Shown: positions 1 through 6,930, numbered from the stretch's first letter. The stretch is DNA of 7,976 nt from Oscillibacter sp. (GCA_003487665.1 DNFA01000022.1:22324-30299); one strand, 5' to 3'. The notes: a model not told the origin generated them from the sequence alone. Numbers and translations: made by a program.

Positions 1-2
1 TA

Positions 3-113
3 ACAAATGGGGTGCAGTTCACCTACGCCGCATACCGGGACTTTGCTTATAGAAAGAGGGAGAGGAAAACCGGATTTCATCGGGAAAGATGGTTCATTGG
101 CCTTTTGGCCTGA
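3..113 (+). CDS. Possible C-terminal end of an unidentified plus-strand gene (partial)
   Basis: A frame open from the left window edge reads TNGVQFTYAAYRDFAYRKRE and stops at 111-113, overlapping the 3' end of the DUF4405 gene by 20 bp in the convergent direction. The first half has GC-rich third codon positions and an aromatic/basic composition compatible with protein. It is not recognised, and only 36 codons are visible, so chance is quite possible. Confidence 0.2.
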   Translation, partial: TNGVQFTYAAYRDFAYRKRERKTGFHRERWFIGLLA

Positions 114-759
114 GTGCTCTTGCCAGCCAGTAGCCCGCCAGTACGAACAGGCTCATTACCGCCAGATAGTCCAGCAGAAAGCGTACCAGCGGCTCGGTGT
201 AGTCGAAGAACACAAAGTGGCTTTTCAGCAGCAGATAGCGCCACACGTCCCGCCGGACGAAGGCTACCGCACCGTAGGCCGCCCAGAGATAGGCCAGCAG
301 CCGCAGGCACCATGTGCGGGGCTTGAAGGGTGCCAAATGCTTCCGCATCATGGTCAGCACCATGTTCCAGTGCATTCCCAAATGCAGGCTCATCAGCACG
401 AAGCCCCAATAGGCGCAGAGAATATGCAGCTTTTCCGCCCATGACGTAAGGCCGAAGCCAGCCTGAAAGGGAAACACATACCGCGAGACAATCACACCGC
501 TGACCATGGAGCCCAGCATGGTCAGAAGGAGCAGCAGCGTCAGCACCGTCTGCACGATGCGCAAGGGCGTGTAGCGCCCCCGCGGCACTGCGTTGATCCA
601 CCTGCGGTTCAAAACATGATGTGCCACAAACAGGGCGAACATTCCCATGCCGATCCACTCGTGGGCCGCTTCGCCCACAAGGCCGTAGGCCATCAGAAGC
701 AGCAGCGCCAGCGTCATGGCCGCGTCGATGCTGATTTTCACTTTCATGACTGGTTTCAT
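94..759 (-). CDS. DUF4405 multi-helix membrane protein (putative b-type cytochrome)
   Basis: Predicted integral membrane protein of 221 aa, last gene of the operon. Hydrophobic segments lie near residues 10-30, 36-50, 68-92, 110-128, 150-168 and 195-215. The segment with H33 (AAHEW), H47-H48 (VAHHVLNRRW), H112 (EKLHILCAYWGF) and H126/H130 (SLHLGMHW) matches the DUF4405 pattern, where paired histidines in helices are thought to bind heme as in small cytochrome b proteins. A role as a membrane electron-transfer partner for the redox enzymes encoded upstream is inference. ATG at 759 is preceded by AAAGGA seven bases away, inside the stop region of the upstream lipoprotein gene (4-bp gap), so translation is probably coupled. 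An in-frame ATG at 747 is an alternative start. No clear terminator follows the stop. Family call fairly sure; function unproven. Confidence 0.85.
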   Translation of the reverse strand: MKPVMKVKISIDAAMTLALLLLMAYGLVGEAAHEWIGMGMFALFVAHHVLNRRWINAVPRGRYTPLRIVQTVLTLLLLLTMLGSMVSGVIVSRYVFPFQAGFGLTSWAEKLHILCAYWGFVLMSLHLGMHWNMVLTMMRKHLAPFKPRTWCLRLLAYLWAAYGAVAFVRRDVWRYLLLKSHFVFFDYTEPLVRFLLDYLAVMSLFVLAGYWLARALRPKGQ

Positions 760-763
760 ACTG

Positions 764-1660
764 TCATCCTTTGCTGTGGGAGATCACCCAGTTCAGGTTA
801 TCCGGATCGTCAAAGACCACATTAGCGCCGCCGTGGTAGTTGTAGATACCCTTGGCGTTGAAGAAGGCATTATCGGGTGTCTCGATCCGCAGCACACGGT
901 CAATGTCCGCGTCTCTCCAACCGGCGGCTTCGTAGGCCGTATGGAGGTTTTCATAGGCCGAGCGGGCCTTGGCGCTGCCGTAATACTCGTCGCCCTCGGC
1001 CATGTAGATATAGATTGCCACACTATTCTCCGCAATGGGCGCATAGTCGCCATCCCACTGAGAAGCGCCGTGAAGATAGGCGGCATACAGGTCGGGCCGC
1101 ATGGACACCGCACGGGACATGGTTTCGCCGCCCGCGGAGTATCCGGCGGCGTAGACACGGCTGGTATCCACAGCAAAATGGCTGATAAAGTATTCCGTCA
1201 ACTCAATGGCCTGCCGGGCGGATTTTTCGCCCCAGTCCGTCAGTTGAGCGGAGACCACGATTATCTCCGTGTCCAGCTTCGTCCATGCGGTAAAGCCACT
1301 CCAATTCAGATTGCTGCCGGAAGAATCTTCACCGAACCACATCATGTTATAGCCCGGCATAACCACCATCATGGGGAACTTCCGACTGCCGTCGTAGCTG
1401 TCGGGCAGGTAGTAGCTGTAATGGATGTCACCGTCCGCACCGGAGAGGATCTGCTCTGCAAACAGACCGGTCTGCACCGGCGTCGACGTTTCGGCGGGCG
1501 GCGTGTTCTCAGCAGGCTCGTTCGGTGATGTGGTCGGCGTGTCTATGTCCGGTGCCGTAACGGCAGGCGGCTCCGGCTGGAACGGTTCTGCTTCTCTGGT
1601 TCCGCACCCCGCGAGAACCAGCAGCGACACCGCTAGCCAGAACGCAAGAAACCGTCTCAT
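764..1660 (-). CDS. Alpha/beta-hydrolase (esterase-like) lipoprotein
   Basis: Exported lipid-anchored hydrolase of 298 aa. Residues 1-19 form a lipoprotein signal with lipobox LAGC (Cys19). Residues about 21-63 are a Pro/Thr/Glu-rich linker that would hold the domain off the membrane. The catalytic domain (about 68-298) shows an oxyanion-loop-like MVVMPGYN, the nucleophile elbow GYSAGG with Ser175, a candidate acid in MAEGDE (Asp224 or Glu222) and a candidate His276 in YNYHGG. This resembles the PHB-depolymerase/esterase (LpqC-like) group, so an ester of unknown nature is the likely substrate. ATG at 1660 overlaps the stop of the aldo/keto reductase gene (ATGA), with only a weak binding site, pointing to translational coupling. 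A hydrolase in a redox operon is unusual; it may release or process the compound the reductases act on, but that is inference. Confidence 0.85.
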   Translation of the reverse strand: MRRFLAFWLAVSLLVLAGCGTREAEPFQPEPPAVTAPDIDTPTTSPNEPAENTPPAETSTPVQTGLFAEQILSGADGDIHYSYYLPDSYDGSRKFPMMVVMPGYNMMWFGEDSSGSNLNWSGFTAWTKLDTEIIVVSAQLTDWGEKSARQAIELTEYFISHFAVDTSRVYAAGYSAGGETMSRAVSMRPDLYAAYLHGASQWDGDYAPIAENSVAIYIYMAEGDEYYGSAKARSAYENLHTAYEAAGWRDADIDRVLRIETPDNAFFNAKGIYNYHGGANVVFDDPDNLNWVISHSKG

Positions 1661-2502
1661 TTCTGCTCGTCCACCGGCGGAACCATTTCCGCGTACTTTT
1701 TGAGCATTTCCGGGGTGCTGGTGTAGTAGCGCACACTCTTGTTGAGGGCGGTAATCTGCGCCATTTCCTCACCTGTCAGGGCAAAATCGAACAGATCAAA
1801 GTTGGACTTGATATGGTCGGGGTTCTTGGAGCCGGGGATCACGATGTTGCCGCTCTGGATGTGCCAGCGGAGGATGATCTGGGGCGCGGACTTGCCGTAC
1901 TTCGCGCCGAGCTGGGCGAACAGCGGCTCCTGAAGCAGCGCCTTGTCGCCGTGACCCAGCGGATACCACGCCTGCGGCACGATGCCGTTCTCTTTCAGGA
2001 AAGCTTTCAGTTCAGGCTCCTGATGATAGGGGTGCAGCTCGGTCTGTAATACCGTGGGGCGCACCTCGCAGATGGAGAGAATCTCCTCAAGCTGCGCTTG
2101 GTTGAAGTTGGACAGGCCAATGGCACGCACCTCGCCCTCCTTGTACGCCTTCTCCATCTGACGGTAGCCCGCCACATAATTGCCCGCGGGCTGGTGGATC
2201 AGCAGCAGGTCGATGTAGGGGGTGTCCAGACGGGCAAGTGTCCTGTCCACTGCGTCGGGCTGTTCATAGAAGCTGGGCCACAGCTTGGTTTCGAGGAAAA
2301 TCTCCTCCCGCTGCAAGCCGGACTTCTTCATGGCGCGGCCAACGGCCTTTTCATTCACATAGGCGTTGGCGGTGTCGATCAGGCGATAGCCGTTCTGCAA
2401 AGCGCTGACACAGGATGCCTCCGCCTCGTCCGGGGTCAGAAGAAACGTACCGATACCGGCCATAGGCATTTTCACGCCGTTATTGAGAGTTGTGTATTCC
2501 AT
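1657..2502 (-). CDS. Aldo/keto reductase (DkgA-like)
   Basis: Cytoplasmic NADPH-dependent aldehyde/ketone reductase of 281 aa, a normal length for the aldo/keto reductase superfamily. The catalytic tetrad is visible: Asp43 and Tyr48 in the segment LIDTANAYVNE, Lys73 in ETKLWPSF and His103 in LLLIHQPAG. The later stretch IVIPGSKNPDHIKSN matches the cofactor 2'-phosphate-binding segment of the family. Closest functional group appears to be 2,5-diketo-D-gluconate/methylglyoxal reductases, but the substrate cannot be read from sequence. ATG at 2502 has AAAGGAG eight bases upstream, with an 18-bp gap after the flavodoxin gene. The stop overlaps the next start by four bases. Its presence in one operon with a YqhD-like dehydrogenase recalls yqhD-dkgA of E. 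coli and supports reactive-aldehyde reduction. Confidence 0.93.
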   Translation of the reverse strand: MEYTTLNNGVKMPMAGIGTFLLTPDEAEASCVSALQNGYRLIDTANAYVNEKAVGRAMKKSGLQREEIFLETKLWPSFYEQPDAVDRTLARLDTPYIDLLLIHQPAGNYVAGYRQMEKAYKEGEVRAIGLSNFNQAQLEEILSICEVRPTVLQTELHPYHQEPELKAFLKENGIVPQAWYPLGHGDKALLQEPLFAQLGAKYGKSAPQIILRWHIQSGNIVIPGSKNPDHIKSNFDLFDFALTGEEMAQITALNKSVRYYTSTPEMLKKYAEMVPPVDEQK

Positions 2503-2520
2503 GATAGATGCTCCTTTCTG

Positions 2521-3213
2521 TTACAGGCCCAGACCGTTGACCCAGCTCTCCACGTCAGAGGTAGAAGCGCCGGAGGAGAAGCGGTGGCCCTCCTGCCAGT
2601 CGCCGGTGCCCGCCATATTGGCCAGCAGGGTGCCGCTCTGACCCATGCCGGAGGAAGACGAGGTGGCGAAGGGGATCACGGTCTTGCCAGTGAAGTCGTT
2701 GTCGGTCACGAAGTTGTTGACAGGCCATGCGGCGATGCCCCACCAGATGGGGTAGCCGATGAACACGGTGTCGTAGCTGCTCCAGTCCGTCACGGTGGTG
2801 GAGGTCAGGGGTACGTTCCGCAGGGATTCATCGTCGTGCTCACGACTGACGCGGCTGTTGGCATTCGTCCAGTTCAGGTCGTCGCTGGTATATACCTGCG
2901 TGGGGACGATCTCAAAGAGGTCTGCGCCCGTGACGGCAGCGATGTCCTTGGCCACCCGCGCGGTGTTGCCGCTGGCGGAGTAATAGACCACCAGCGTCTT
3001 GCCGGTCTGAAGCTGCTCCGCCGGGGTATTCGCGTCATCGGGGGTCTCGGCATCATCAGGAGTATTGGTGTCGTCGGGCTTTTCAACAGGGGAAACAGCG
3101 GGCGTCTGGGCGTCATCTTTAGATGTGTCCGCCGGGGTGTTGGCCGTATTGCCGCAGGCAGCGAGGCTGAAAACCATCGCAAGGCTCAAAAGTAAAGCAG
3201 TCAGTTTTTTCAT
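2521..3213 (-). CDS. Flavodoxin-domain lipoprotein
   Basis: Secreted, lipid-anchored flavodoxin of 230 aa. Residues 1-20 are a lipoprotein signal ending in lipobox LAAC (Cys20). Residues about 21-68 form an acidic Thr/Pro/Asp linker with repeated TPDDA-type units. The flavodoxin fold starts at about residue 71 (KTLVVYYSASGNTARVA), where SASGNT is the FMN phosphate loop. FIGYPIWWGIAAWPV and the following FATSSSSGMG are the typical flavin-contacting loops of the Flavodoxin_4 type. Most flavodoxins are cytoplasmic, so an FMN protein outside the membrane implies a redox partner at the cell surface; the DUF4405 membrane protein encoded downstream is a candidate (inference). ATG at 3213 is preceded by AAAGGATG about ten bases upstream. 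A 40-bp A-rich gap separates it from the preceding gene, the widest in the operon. Confidence 0.92.
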   Translation of the reverse strand: MKKLTALLLSLAMVFSLAACGNTANTPADTSKDDAQTPAVSPVEKPDDTNTPDDAETPDDANTPAEQLQTGKTLVVYYSASGNTARVAKDIAAVTGADLFEIVPTQVYTSDDLNWTNANSRVSREHDDESLRNVPLTSTTVTDWSSYDTVFIGYPIWWGIAAWPVNNFVTDNDFTGKTVIPFATSSSSGMGQSGTLLANMAGTGDWQEGHRFSSGASTSDVESWVNGLGL

Positions 3214-3253
3214 GGTCGTGTCATCCTTTCTGTTGTTTTTTGTATTTTCTATC

Positions 3254-3703
3254 TCACAGGCTCTTGTTCAGATTGGCGGCATCGGCCTTGTTGGTCGCCA
3301 TGCCGCCGTAGGTCATGCCATAGAGGGCGGCAAAGCGCTTCATGGTGTACTCGCCCGCCTCCAGCATCCACTGTTCCGGAGCCGCGCCCTGAAACACAAA
3401 ATACAGTTTGCGTCCGGACAGTTCGCCGTCCTCCACCTTGCCGTAGAAACGATCCAGCATGTTGCGCACGCTGCCGCAGATGTTGTGCCAGTACAGGGGT
3501 GAGCCGATGACAACGATGTCCGCCTGCTTCATGGCACCAATGACAGCATCCAGCCCGTCGCTGGGAAGGTTCTGGCCGTATGCACCGATGGTGTAGTCCG
3601 TAAGGTTCAAAGTCTCATATTCGTGACCTTTCAGCAGCTCCGCCGCCAGCTTGGCGGTGTTGCCATTTTTGTTGGGACTTCCGTTGATAAATAAAATACT
3701 CAT
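3254..3703 (-). CDS. Flavodoxin-fold NAD(P)H-dependent FMN reductase-like protein
   Basis: Small cytoplasmic flavoprotein of 149 aa. The N-terminal strand and phosphate loop, ILFINGSPNKNGNTAKL (residues 3-19), are the hallmark of the NADPH-dependent FMN reductase / flavodoxin_2 superfamily. ADIVVIGSPLYWHNICGSVRNMLDRF (about 61-86) is the second conserved block, in which SPLYW contacts flavin. It likely binds FMN and reduces quinones, nitro compounds or a partner flavin with NAD(P)H; the substrate is unknown. It is somewhat shorter than many family members (about 160-200 aa), with a short C-terminal tail, but shows no sign of a frameshift. ATG at 3703 follows TAAGGAGC, a binding site that uses the stop codon of the previous gene, giving an 11-bp gap. 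Confidence 0.88.
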   Translation of the reverse strand: MSILFINGSPNKNGNTAKLAAELLKGHEYETLNLTDYTIGAYGQNLPSDGLDAVIGAMKQADIVVIGSPLYWHNICGSVRNMLDRFYGKVEDGELSGRKLYFVFQGAAPEQWMLEAGEYTMKRFAALYGMTYGGMATNKADAANLNKSL

Positions 3704-3714
3704 AGCAATGCTCC

Positions 3715-4470
3715 TTATTTCAGCTTTTGATAATCTTCTTCACTCACCGGCTCACACCACTGACTGCGGCAGTTTTCTCCGGGTACTTCCACCGCCAGAT
3801 GGGAGAACCAGCTGTCCGGCGCAGCGCCGTGCCAGTGCTTGACACCGGGCAAAATGTTGATCACATCACCGGGGTGCAGCTCCTGCGGCTCCTTACCCCA
3901 TTCCTGATAGTAACCGCGCCCGGCCACGCAGATAAGGATCTGTCCGCTGCCCTTGTCCGCCTCGTGGATGTGCCAGTTGTTGCGGCAGCCGGGTTCAAAG
4001 GTCACATTGAAGATTTTGACCTGCTCCGTGGAAACCGGCGCAAGATAGCTCTGTCCGCTGAAATACTGTGCGAAACCGTCATTGGGCGCGCCGATGGGGA
4101 AGACCATACTGCTCTGGTGCAGCTGCTTTTCATCAGTGTTTTCCGCATCTGCCCAGATGTCCTTTGCCATGCGGAATGCTGCCCATGCCTTGGGCCAGCC
4201 CGCATAAAACGCGGCGTGTGTCAGGATCTCTGCAATTTCGCTGCGGGTGATACCGTTTTCTTTTGCCATTGCCAGATGATGACCGAAGGAAGTATCCATC
4301 AGCCCCTGCGCCATCAGCGCTGTCACGGTGATGAGGGAACGGTCGCGTGCGGAAAGCTCGCTTTCCCGGCTCCAAACCTCACCGAAAAGAACATCGTCAT
4401 TGAGTTGCGCAAACTTCGGCGCAAATTCACCAAGCATATCTCTGCCTGCTGTGATTTCCTTCATGGTCAC
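3715..4470 (-). CDS. Carboxymuconolactone decarboxylase-cupin fusion protein
   Basis: Two-domain cytoplasmic protein of 251 aa. Residues about 15-105 are a carboxymuconolactone-decarboxylase (AhpD-like fold) domain with the signature SLITVTALMAQG, GHHLAMAKENG and SEIAEILTHAAFYAG. The redox CxxC of AhpD peroxidase partners is absent, so a thiol peroxidase role is unlikely. Residues about 150-230 are a cupin with NNWHIHE (His167, His169), a following GQILI (Gln177 in place of the usual Glu) and LPGVKHWHG (His212, His214) as metal ligands. Such fusions are common beside YqhD-like dehydrogenases and flavodoxins in Firmicutes, but the substrate is not established. The longest start is GTG at 4470 with AAGGAG five bases upstream, overlapping the dehydrogenase stop by four bases. 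ATG at 4464 (protein starting MKEITAG) is an equally good start with eleven-base spacing. Confidence 0.9.
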   Translation of the reverse strand: MTMKEITAGRDMLGEFAPKFAQLNDDVLFGEVWSRESELSARDRSLITVTALMAQGLMDTSFGHHLAMAKENGITRSEIAEILTHAAFYAGWPKAWAAFRMAKDIWADAENTDEKQLHQSSMVFPIGAPNDGFAQYFSGQSYLAPVSTEQVKIFNVTFEPGCRNNWHIHEADKGSGQILICVAGRGYYQEWGKEPQELHPGDVINILPGVKHWHGAAPDSWFSHLAVEVPGENCRSQWCEPVSEEDYQKLK

Positions 4471-5624
4471 CTACACTCCTTCAAAATTTCGTAAATCTCG
4501 TCATAGCTCAGCTTCTTGCAGCAGCCGGGGGTGAGAACGGTGGAATCCGCGATGGCGCGAAAATCGGTGTCATCGGGGATACCCAGCTCTGCAAAGCTGG
4601 TCGGCAGACCAATTTCCTTGATGAACGCAGCCAGCGCGTCGATACCGGCAGCAGCCGTCTCCTCAATGCTGCCCTTGGGTGCGACACCCCAGACATTCTG
4701 CGCAAACCGTGCAAACCGCGCCGCGCCGGACTTGTAGATATGGCGGTACAGAACGGGGTGGATCACCGCCAGACCTGCACCGTGGTTGCAGTTGGTGTAC
4801 GCGCCCAACTGGTGCTCCAGCATATGGCACTGGAAGTCCGTGACTTTTCCGATCTTCAGAACGCCGTTCTCTGCCATCGCGGACGCCCACGCCAGCTCAC
4901 TGCGGGCATCGTAATTCTCCGGGTCGGTCAGCAGAACGCGGATGTTGCGGATGACGCTGCGCATGACGGCTTCGTTAATATCGTCGGACAGGTTGTTTTC
5001 ATCCGGCTTGCCGAAGTAGGTTTCCATCGCGTGGCTCAGCGTGTCGAACGCGCCGGAAATAACCTGCTTCATGGGAACGGACAGCGAATAGGCCGGATCT
5101 AAGAACGCGAATTCCGCCTGCGCGCCCCAGAGCGCGCCCTTGATCTTCTTTCCCTCGTGGGTGATGACGGCACCGTTATTCATCTCGCTGCCGGTACCGA
5201 ACACCGTGACAATCGTGCCGAGGGGAATAAACTTGGTCGGCAGCGTGTGCTTCGTGTACTGCATCTCCCAGATGTCCTCGTCCAGCTTCGCCTGTGCGGA
5301 GATGACCTTGCAGCAGTCGGAAACGCTGCCGCCGCCCACGGCGAGAATCAGATCGACGTGATTTTCACGCGCCAGCTTCGCGCCCTCCTGCACCTTGGCA
5401 TAAGTGGGGTTCGACATGATGCGGTCGAACTCCACGATGCGCTTGCCTGCGGCATTCAGGATACCCACGATCTCATCGTACACGCCGTTGCGCTTGATCG
5501 AGCCGCCGCCGTAGGCCAGCATGACGGTTTCGCCGTAGTTCCCCAGCAGACTGCCAAGATACTCCTTGACGCCGCCCTTGCCGAAATACACCTTCGTCTT
5601 GTCCTCAAAAATGAAGTTGTTCAT
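4467..5624 (-). CDS. Iron/zinc-dependent alcohol dehydrogenase, YqhD/BDH type
   Basis: Cytoplasmic group III metal-dependent alcohol/aldehyde dehydrogenase of 385 aa, the full family length. The N-terminal half carries the nucleotide-binding signature AVGGGSVSDCCK (residues 95-106). The metal ligands fall at Asp194 and His198 (GAFDTLSH), His267 (FQCHMLEH) and His281 (NCNHGAGLA), the same spacing known for E. coli YqhD and butanol dehydrogenases. It most likely reduces aldehydes to alcohols with NADPH, either for detoxification or as a redox sink; the preferred substrate is unknown. It is first in the operon. ATG at 5624 has AAAGGAG eight bases upstream, about 25-35 bases from the predicted transcription start. 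The stop overlaps the next gene by four bases. Confidence 0.95.
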   Translation of the reverse strand: MNNFIFEDKTKVYFGKGGVKEYLGSLLGNYGETVMLAYGGGSIKRNGVYDEIVGILNAAGKRIVEFDRIMSNPTYAKVQEGAKLARENHVDLILAVGGGSVSDCCKVISAQAKLDEDIWEMQYTKHTLPTKFIPLGTIVTVFGTGSEMNNGAVITHEGKKIKGALWGAQAEFAFLDPAYSLSVPMKQVISGAFDTLSHAMETYFGKPDENNLSDDINEAVMRSVIRNIRVLLTDPENYDARSELAWASAMAENGVLKIGKVTDFQCHMLEHQLGAYTNCNHGAGLAVIHPVLYRHIYKSGAARFARFAQNVWGVAPKGSIEETAAAGIDALAAFIKEIGLPTSFAELGIPDDTDFRAIADSTVLTPGCCKKLSYDEIYEILKECR

Positions 5625-5684
5625 ATCAGGAGCTCCTTTCGCTTTTTCTGCCCCTATTATAAGAAAAGCGAGACTTCCTCGGAA
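5625..5684 (-). promoter_or_regulatory. Predicted promoter and leader of the redox operon
   Basis: On the minus strand a perfect -10 TATAAT lies at 5656-5661. Seventeen bases upstream is a weak -35, TTCCGA, at 5679-5684 (3 of 6 matches to TTGACA). A short leader then leads to AAAGGAG at 5633-5639, eight bases before the dehydrogenase ATG. The weak -35 sits inside the adjacent inverted repeat, which suits an activator-dependent or operator-controlled promoter; the LysR regulator encoded just upstream is the obvious candidate (inference). Confidence 0.65.
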
Positions 5685-5694
5685 GTCTCGCTTT
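5661..5694 (-). terminator. Inverted repeat: intrinsic terminator of the LysR gene, possible operator
   Basis: AAAGCGAGACTTCC at 5665-5678 pairs perfectly with GGAAGTCTCGCTTT at 5681-5694, with a 2-4 base loop. On the minus strand the stem is followed by TTTTCTTATAAT, giving a modest U-rich tail about 30 bases after the LysR stop, so it can terminate the regulator transcript. On the plus strand the tail is only CTTTGTT. The same dyad covers the -35 region of the operon promoter, so it may also be a regulator binding site. Confidence 0.75.
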
Positions 5695-5723
5695 GTTCAT
5701 CAGTATATACCTTTGGGTTATAA

Positions 5724-6626
5724 TCAGCCGTACAGTTCTTTTCTGACGGCCTTCGCCGCATCCAGAAACCGCCGTACCGTAGGCGTCGGCTCCGGGGAAT
5801 GGAGGATGCCGTAGGGGATGTTGTGTTCCCATTCGACAGGAATGACCTTTAGCAGCGGATGGACATTCGCCCAGCCGGGAATCGCCAGCAGCACATCGTT
5901 GGTGTTCTCGCAGCGGTTGAACACGTCCATGCTGTAAAAATCAAAATCCACAATGTGAATTTGCGGGTGGTGCTGCCACAGATCGTCCCGAAGCTGATCG
6001 ACATAGTGGCTCCAGCCACGGTGCATCAGCAGCAGATTCTCCCCATAGAGGTCAGAAACTTGCAGCTTGTCTTTGTCCGCCAGCCGGTGGTGGATGGAGA
6101 CTGCACAGCAGAAGCGCCCCCGCGTCAGCTCCAACCCGGCACAGCCCCGCAGGTGCAGCATGGTCTCATCAAAAATACCGCCTACAATATCAATGTTTTT
6201 GCCGAGATTGGCAAGAATTTCCCGCGCATTTTCCGGCGTGTTCTCAAAGGGCACGATCTGGAATTTAATATCGGGGTGCAATGCTTGCACTCTCGACCAG
6301 AGATCCATCAAAAGCTGTGCGGGCGTCATGGGGGACGAGCCGATGCGGATGATGTTTTCGTCCTCCTGCATGGCGTTCTTCACCCGCGTCACAGAGTCGC
6401 GGCAATATTGGATGATGTATCTGGCGTCCTGATACATGGAGCGCCCAGCTTTTGTCAATGTCAGCCCCCGGTGGCTGCGGTCAAAAAGCCTGACGCCAAG
6501 GGATTCCTCCAGCGAATTGATCTGCTTGATGACCGCCGTAGGCGTGATGAAGCTCTCCTCCGCCGCCTTATTGAAGCTGCCTGCGTCCGCCACGCGGAGA
6601 AAAGTCTCAAGCTGCGGGTTGTACAT
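5724..6626 (-). CDS. LysR-type transcriptional regulator
   Basis: DNA-binding regulator of 300 aa, the standard LysR length. Residues 1-60 hold the winged helix-turn-helix: LETFLRVADAGSFNKAAEE, then TPTAVIKQINSLEESLGVRLFDR and GLTLTKAG. A linker helix follows (about 64-88), and residues about 90-300 form the periplasmic-binding-protein-like effector domain starting at NIIRIGSSPMTPAQLL. The gene is co-directional with the redox operon, 99 bp upstream of the dehydrogenase, rather than divergent as is common for this family, and it has its own promoter and terminator. It probably senses the aldehyde or other electrophile handled by the operon and activates it; this role is inferred from position only. 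ATG at 6626 follows a G7 run (AAGGGGGGG) eight bases upstream, an unusual but workable binding site. Confidence 0.93.
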   Translation of the reverse strand: MYNPQLETFLRVADAGSFNKAAEESFITPTAVIKQINSLEESLGVRLFDRSHRGLTLTKAGRSMYQDARYIIQYCRDSVTRVKNAMQEDENIIRIGSSPMTPAQLLMDLWSRVQALHPDIKFQIVPFENTPENAREILANLGKNIDIVGGIFDETMLHLRGCAGLELTRGRFCCAVSIHHRLADKDKLQVSDLYGENLLLMHRGWSHYVDQLRDDLWQHHPQIHIVDFDFYSMDVFNRCENTNDVLLAIPGWANVHPLLKVIPVEWEHNIPYGILHSPEPTPTVRRFLDAAKAVRKELYG

Positions 6627-6662
6627 GGATCACGCCCCCCCTTTTCGTCAAGGATTATTCCT

Positions 6663-6691
6663 ATTATAAGCGAATTCCACAGTTTTGGCAA
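6663..6691 (-). promoter_or_regulatory. Predicted sigma-A promoter of the LysR gene
   Basis: Minus strand: -35 TTGCCA (6686-6691, 5 of 6 matches), 17-base spacer, perfect -10 TATAAT (6663-6668). The predicted start leaves a leader of about 30 bases before the ATG. A small dyad, AGGA-N4-TCCT, lies at 6651-6662 right after the -10 and could be an autoregulatory site. The core CTTATAATAGG is shared with the operon promoter. Confidence 0.75.
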
Positions 6692-6780
6692 GCGTGGGCG
6701 TGTTGGGAGAACGGGGCGTTCGATTGACTTATTACCTGATCGCGGGAAACAAGTATGTCTCAAATTGGTACATTCCGCGC

Positions 6781-6813
6781 GGCCTTAAAATTTAGCCTTA
6801 TTTTTAGCCTTAT
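6781..6813 (-). repeat. 12-bp-period direct repeats (left arm-type candidate)
   Basis: TTTAGCCTTAT occurs at 6791-6801 and again at 6803-6813, exactly 12 bases apart. A partial third copy, GGCCTTA, lies at 6781-6787. Read on the minus strand the unit is ATAAGGCTAAA. Short direct repeats about one helical turn apart near an attachment core are typical of tyrosine-integrase arm-binding sites; that role is inferred. Confidence 0.6.
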
Positions 6814-6930
6814 GGCAATAAACTTGGGTAATCCGATTTAACGCTGCCTAACACGAACCACCTCGATTGATGTTTTGCTTGCGGTACTTTTCGATACCGG
6901 ACGACCCAGGGTGACATGGCGCCGGGTCAA

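Noticed and set aside
94..113. GGCC-TTTT-GGCC near the end of the DUF4405 gene as the operon terminator
   Set aside because: Stem of only four pairs, inside the coding sequence and without a U tract on the minus strand.
716..1528. Long plus-strand open frame (270 codons) opposite the hydrolase gene
   Set aside because: Antisense shadow of a clear lipoprotein hydrolase; no family motifs and no binding site of note.
2098..3195. Plus-strand open frame of 365 codons
   Set aside because: Runs antisense across two well-supported genes (aldo/keto reductase and flavodoxin); Gly/Val/His-rich composition typical of GC-rich shadows.
5859..6788. Plus-strand open frame of 309 codons opposite the LysR gene
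   Set aside because: The minus strand encodes a complete LysR protein with promoter and terminator; this frame has no recognisable domain.
6663..6795. Plus-strand frame ending ...NKYVSNWYIPRGLKI, considered as an integrase or other gene remnant
   Set aside because: Only about 40 codons, no start or binding site, overlaps the LysR promoter and matches no motif I can name.
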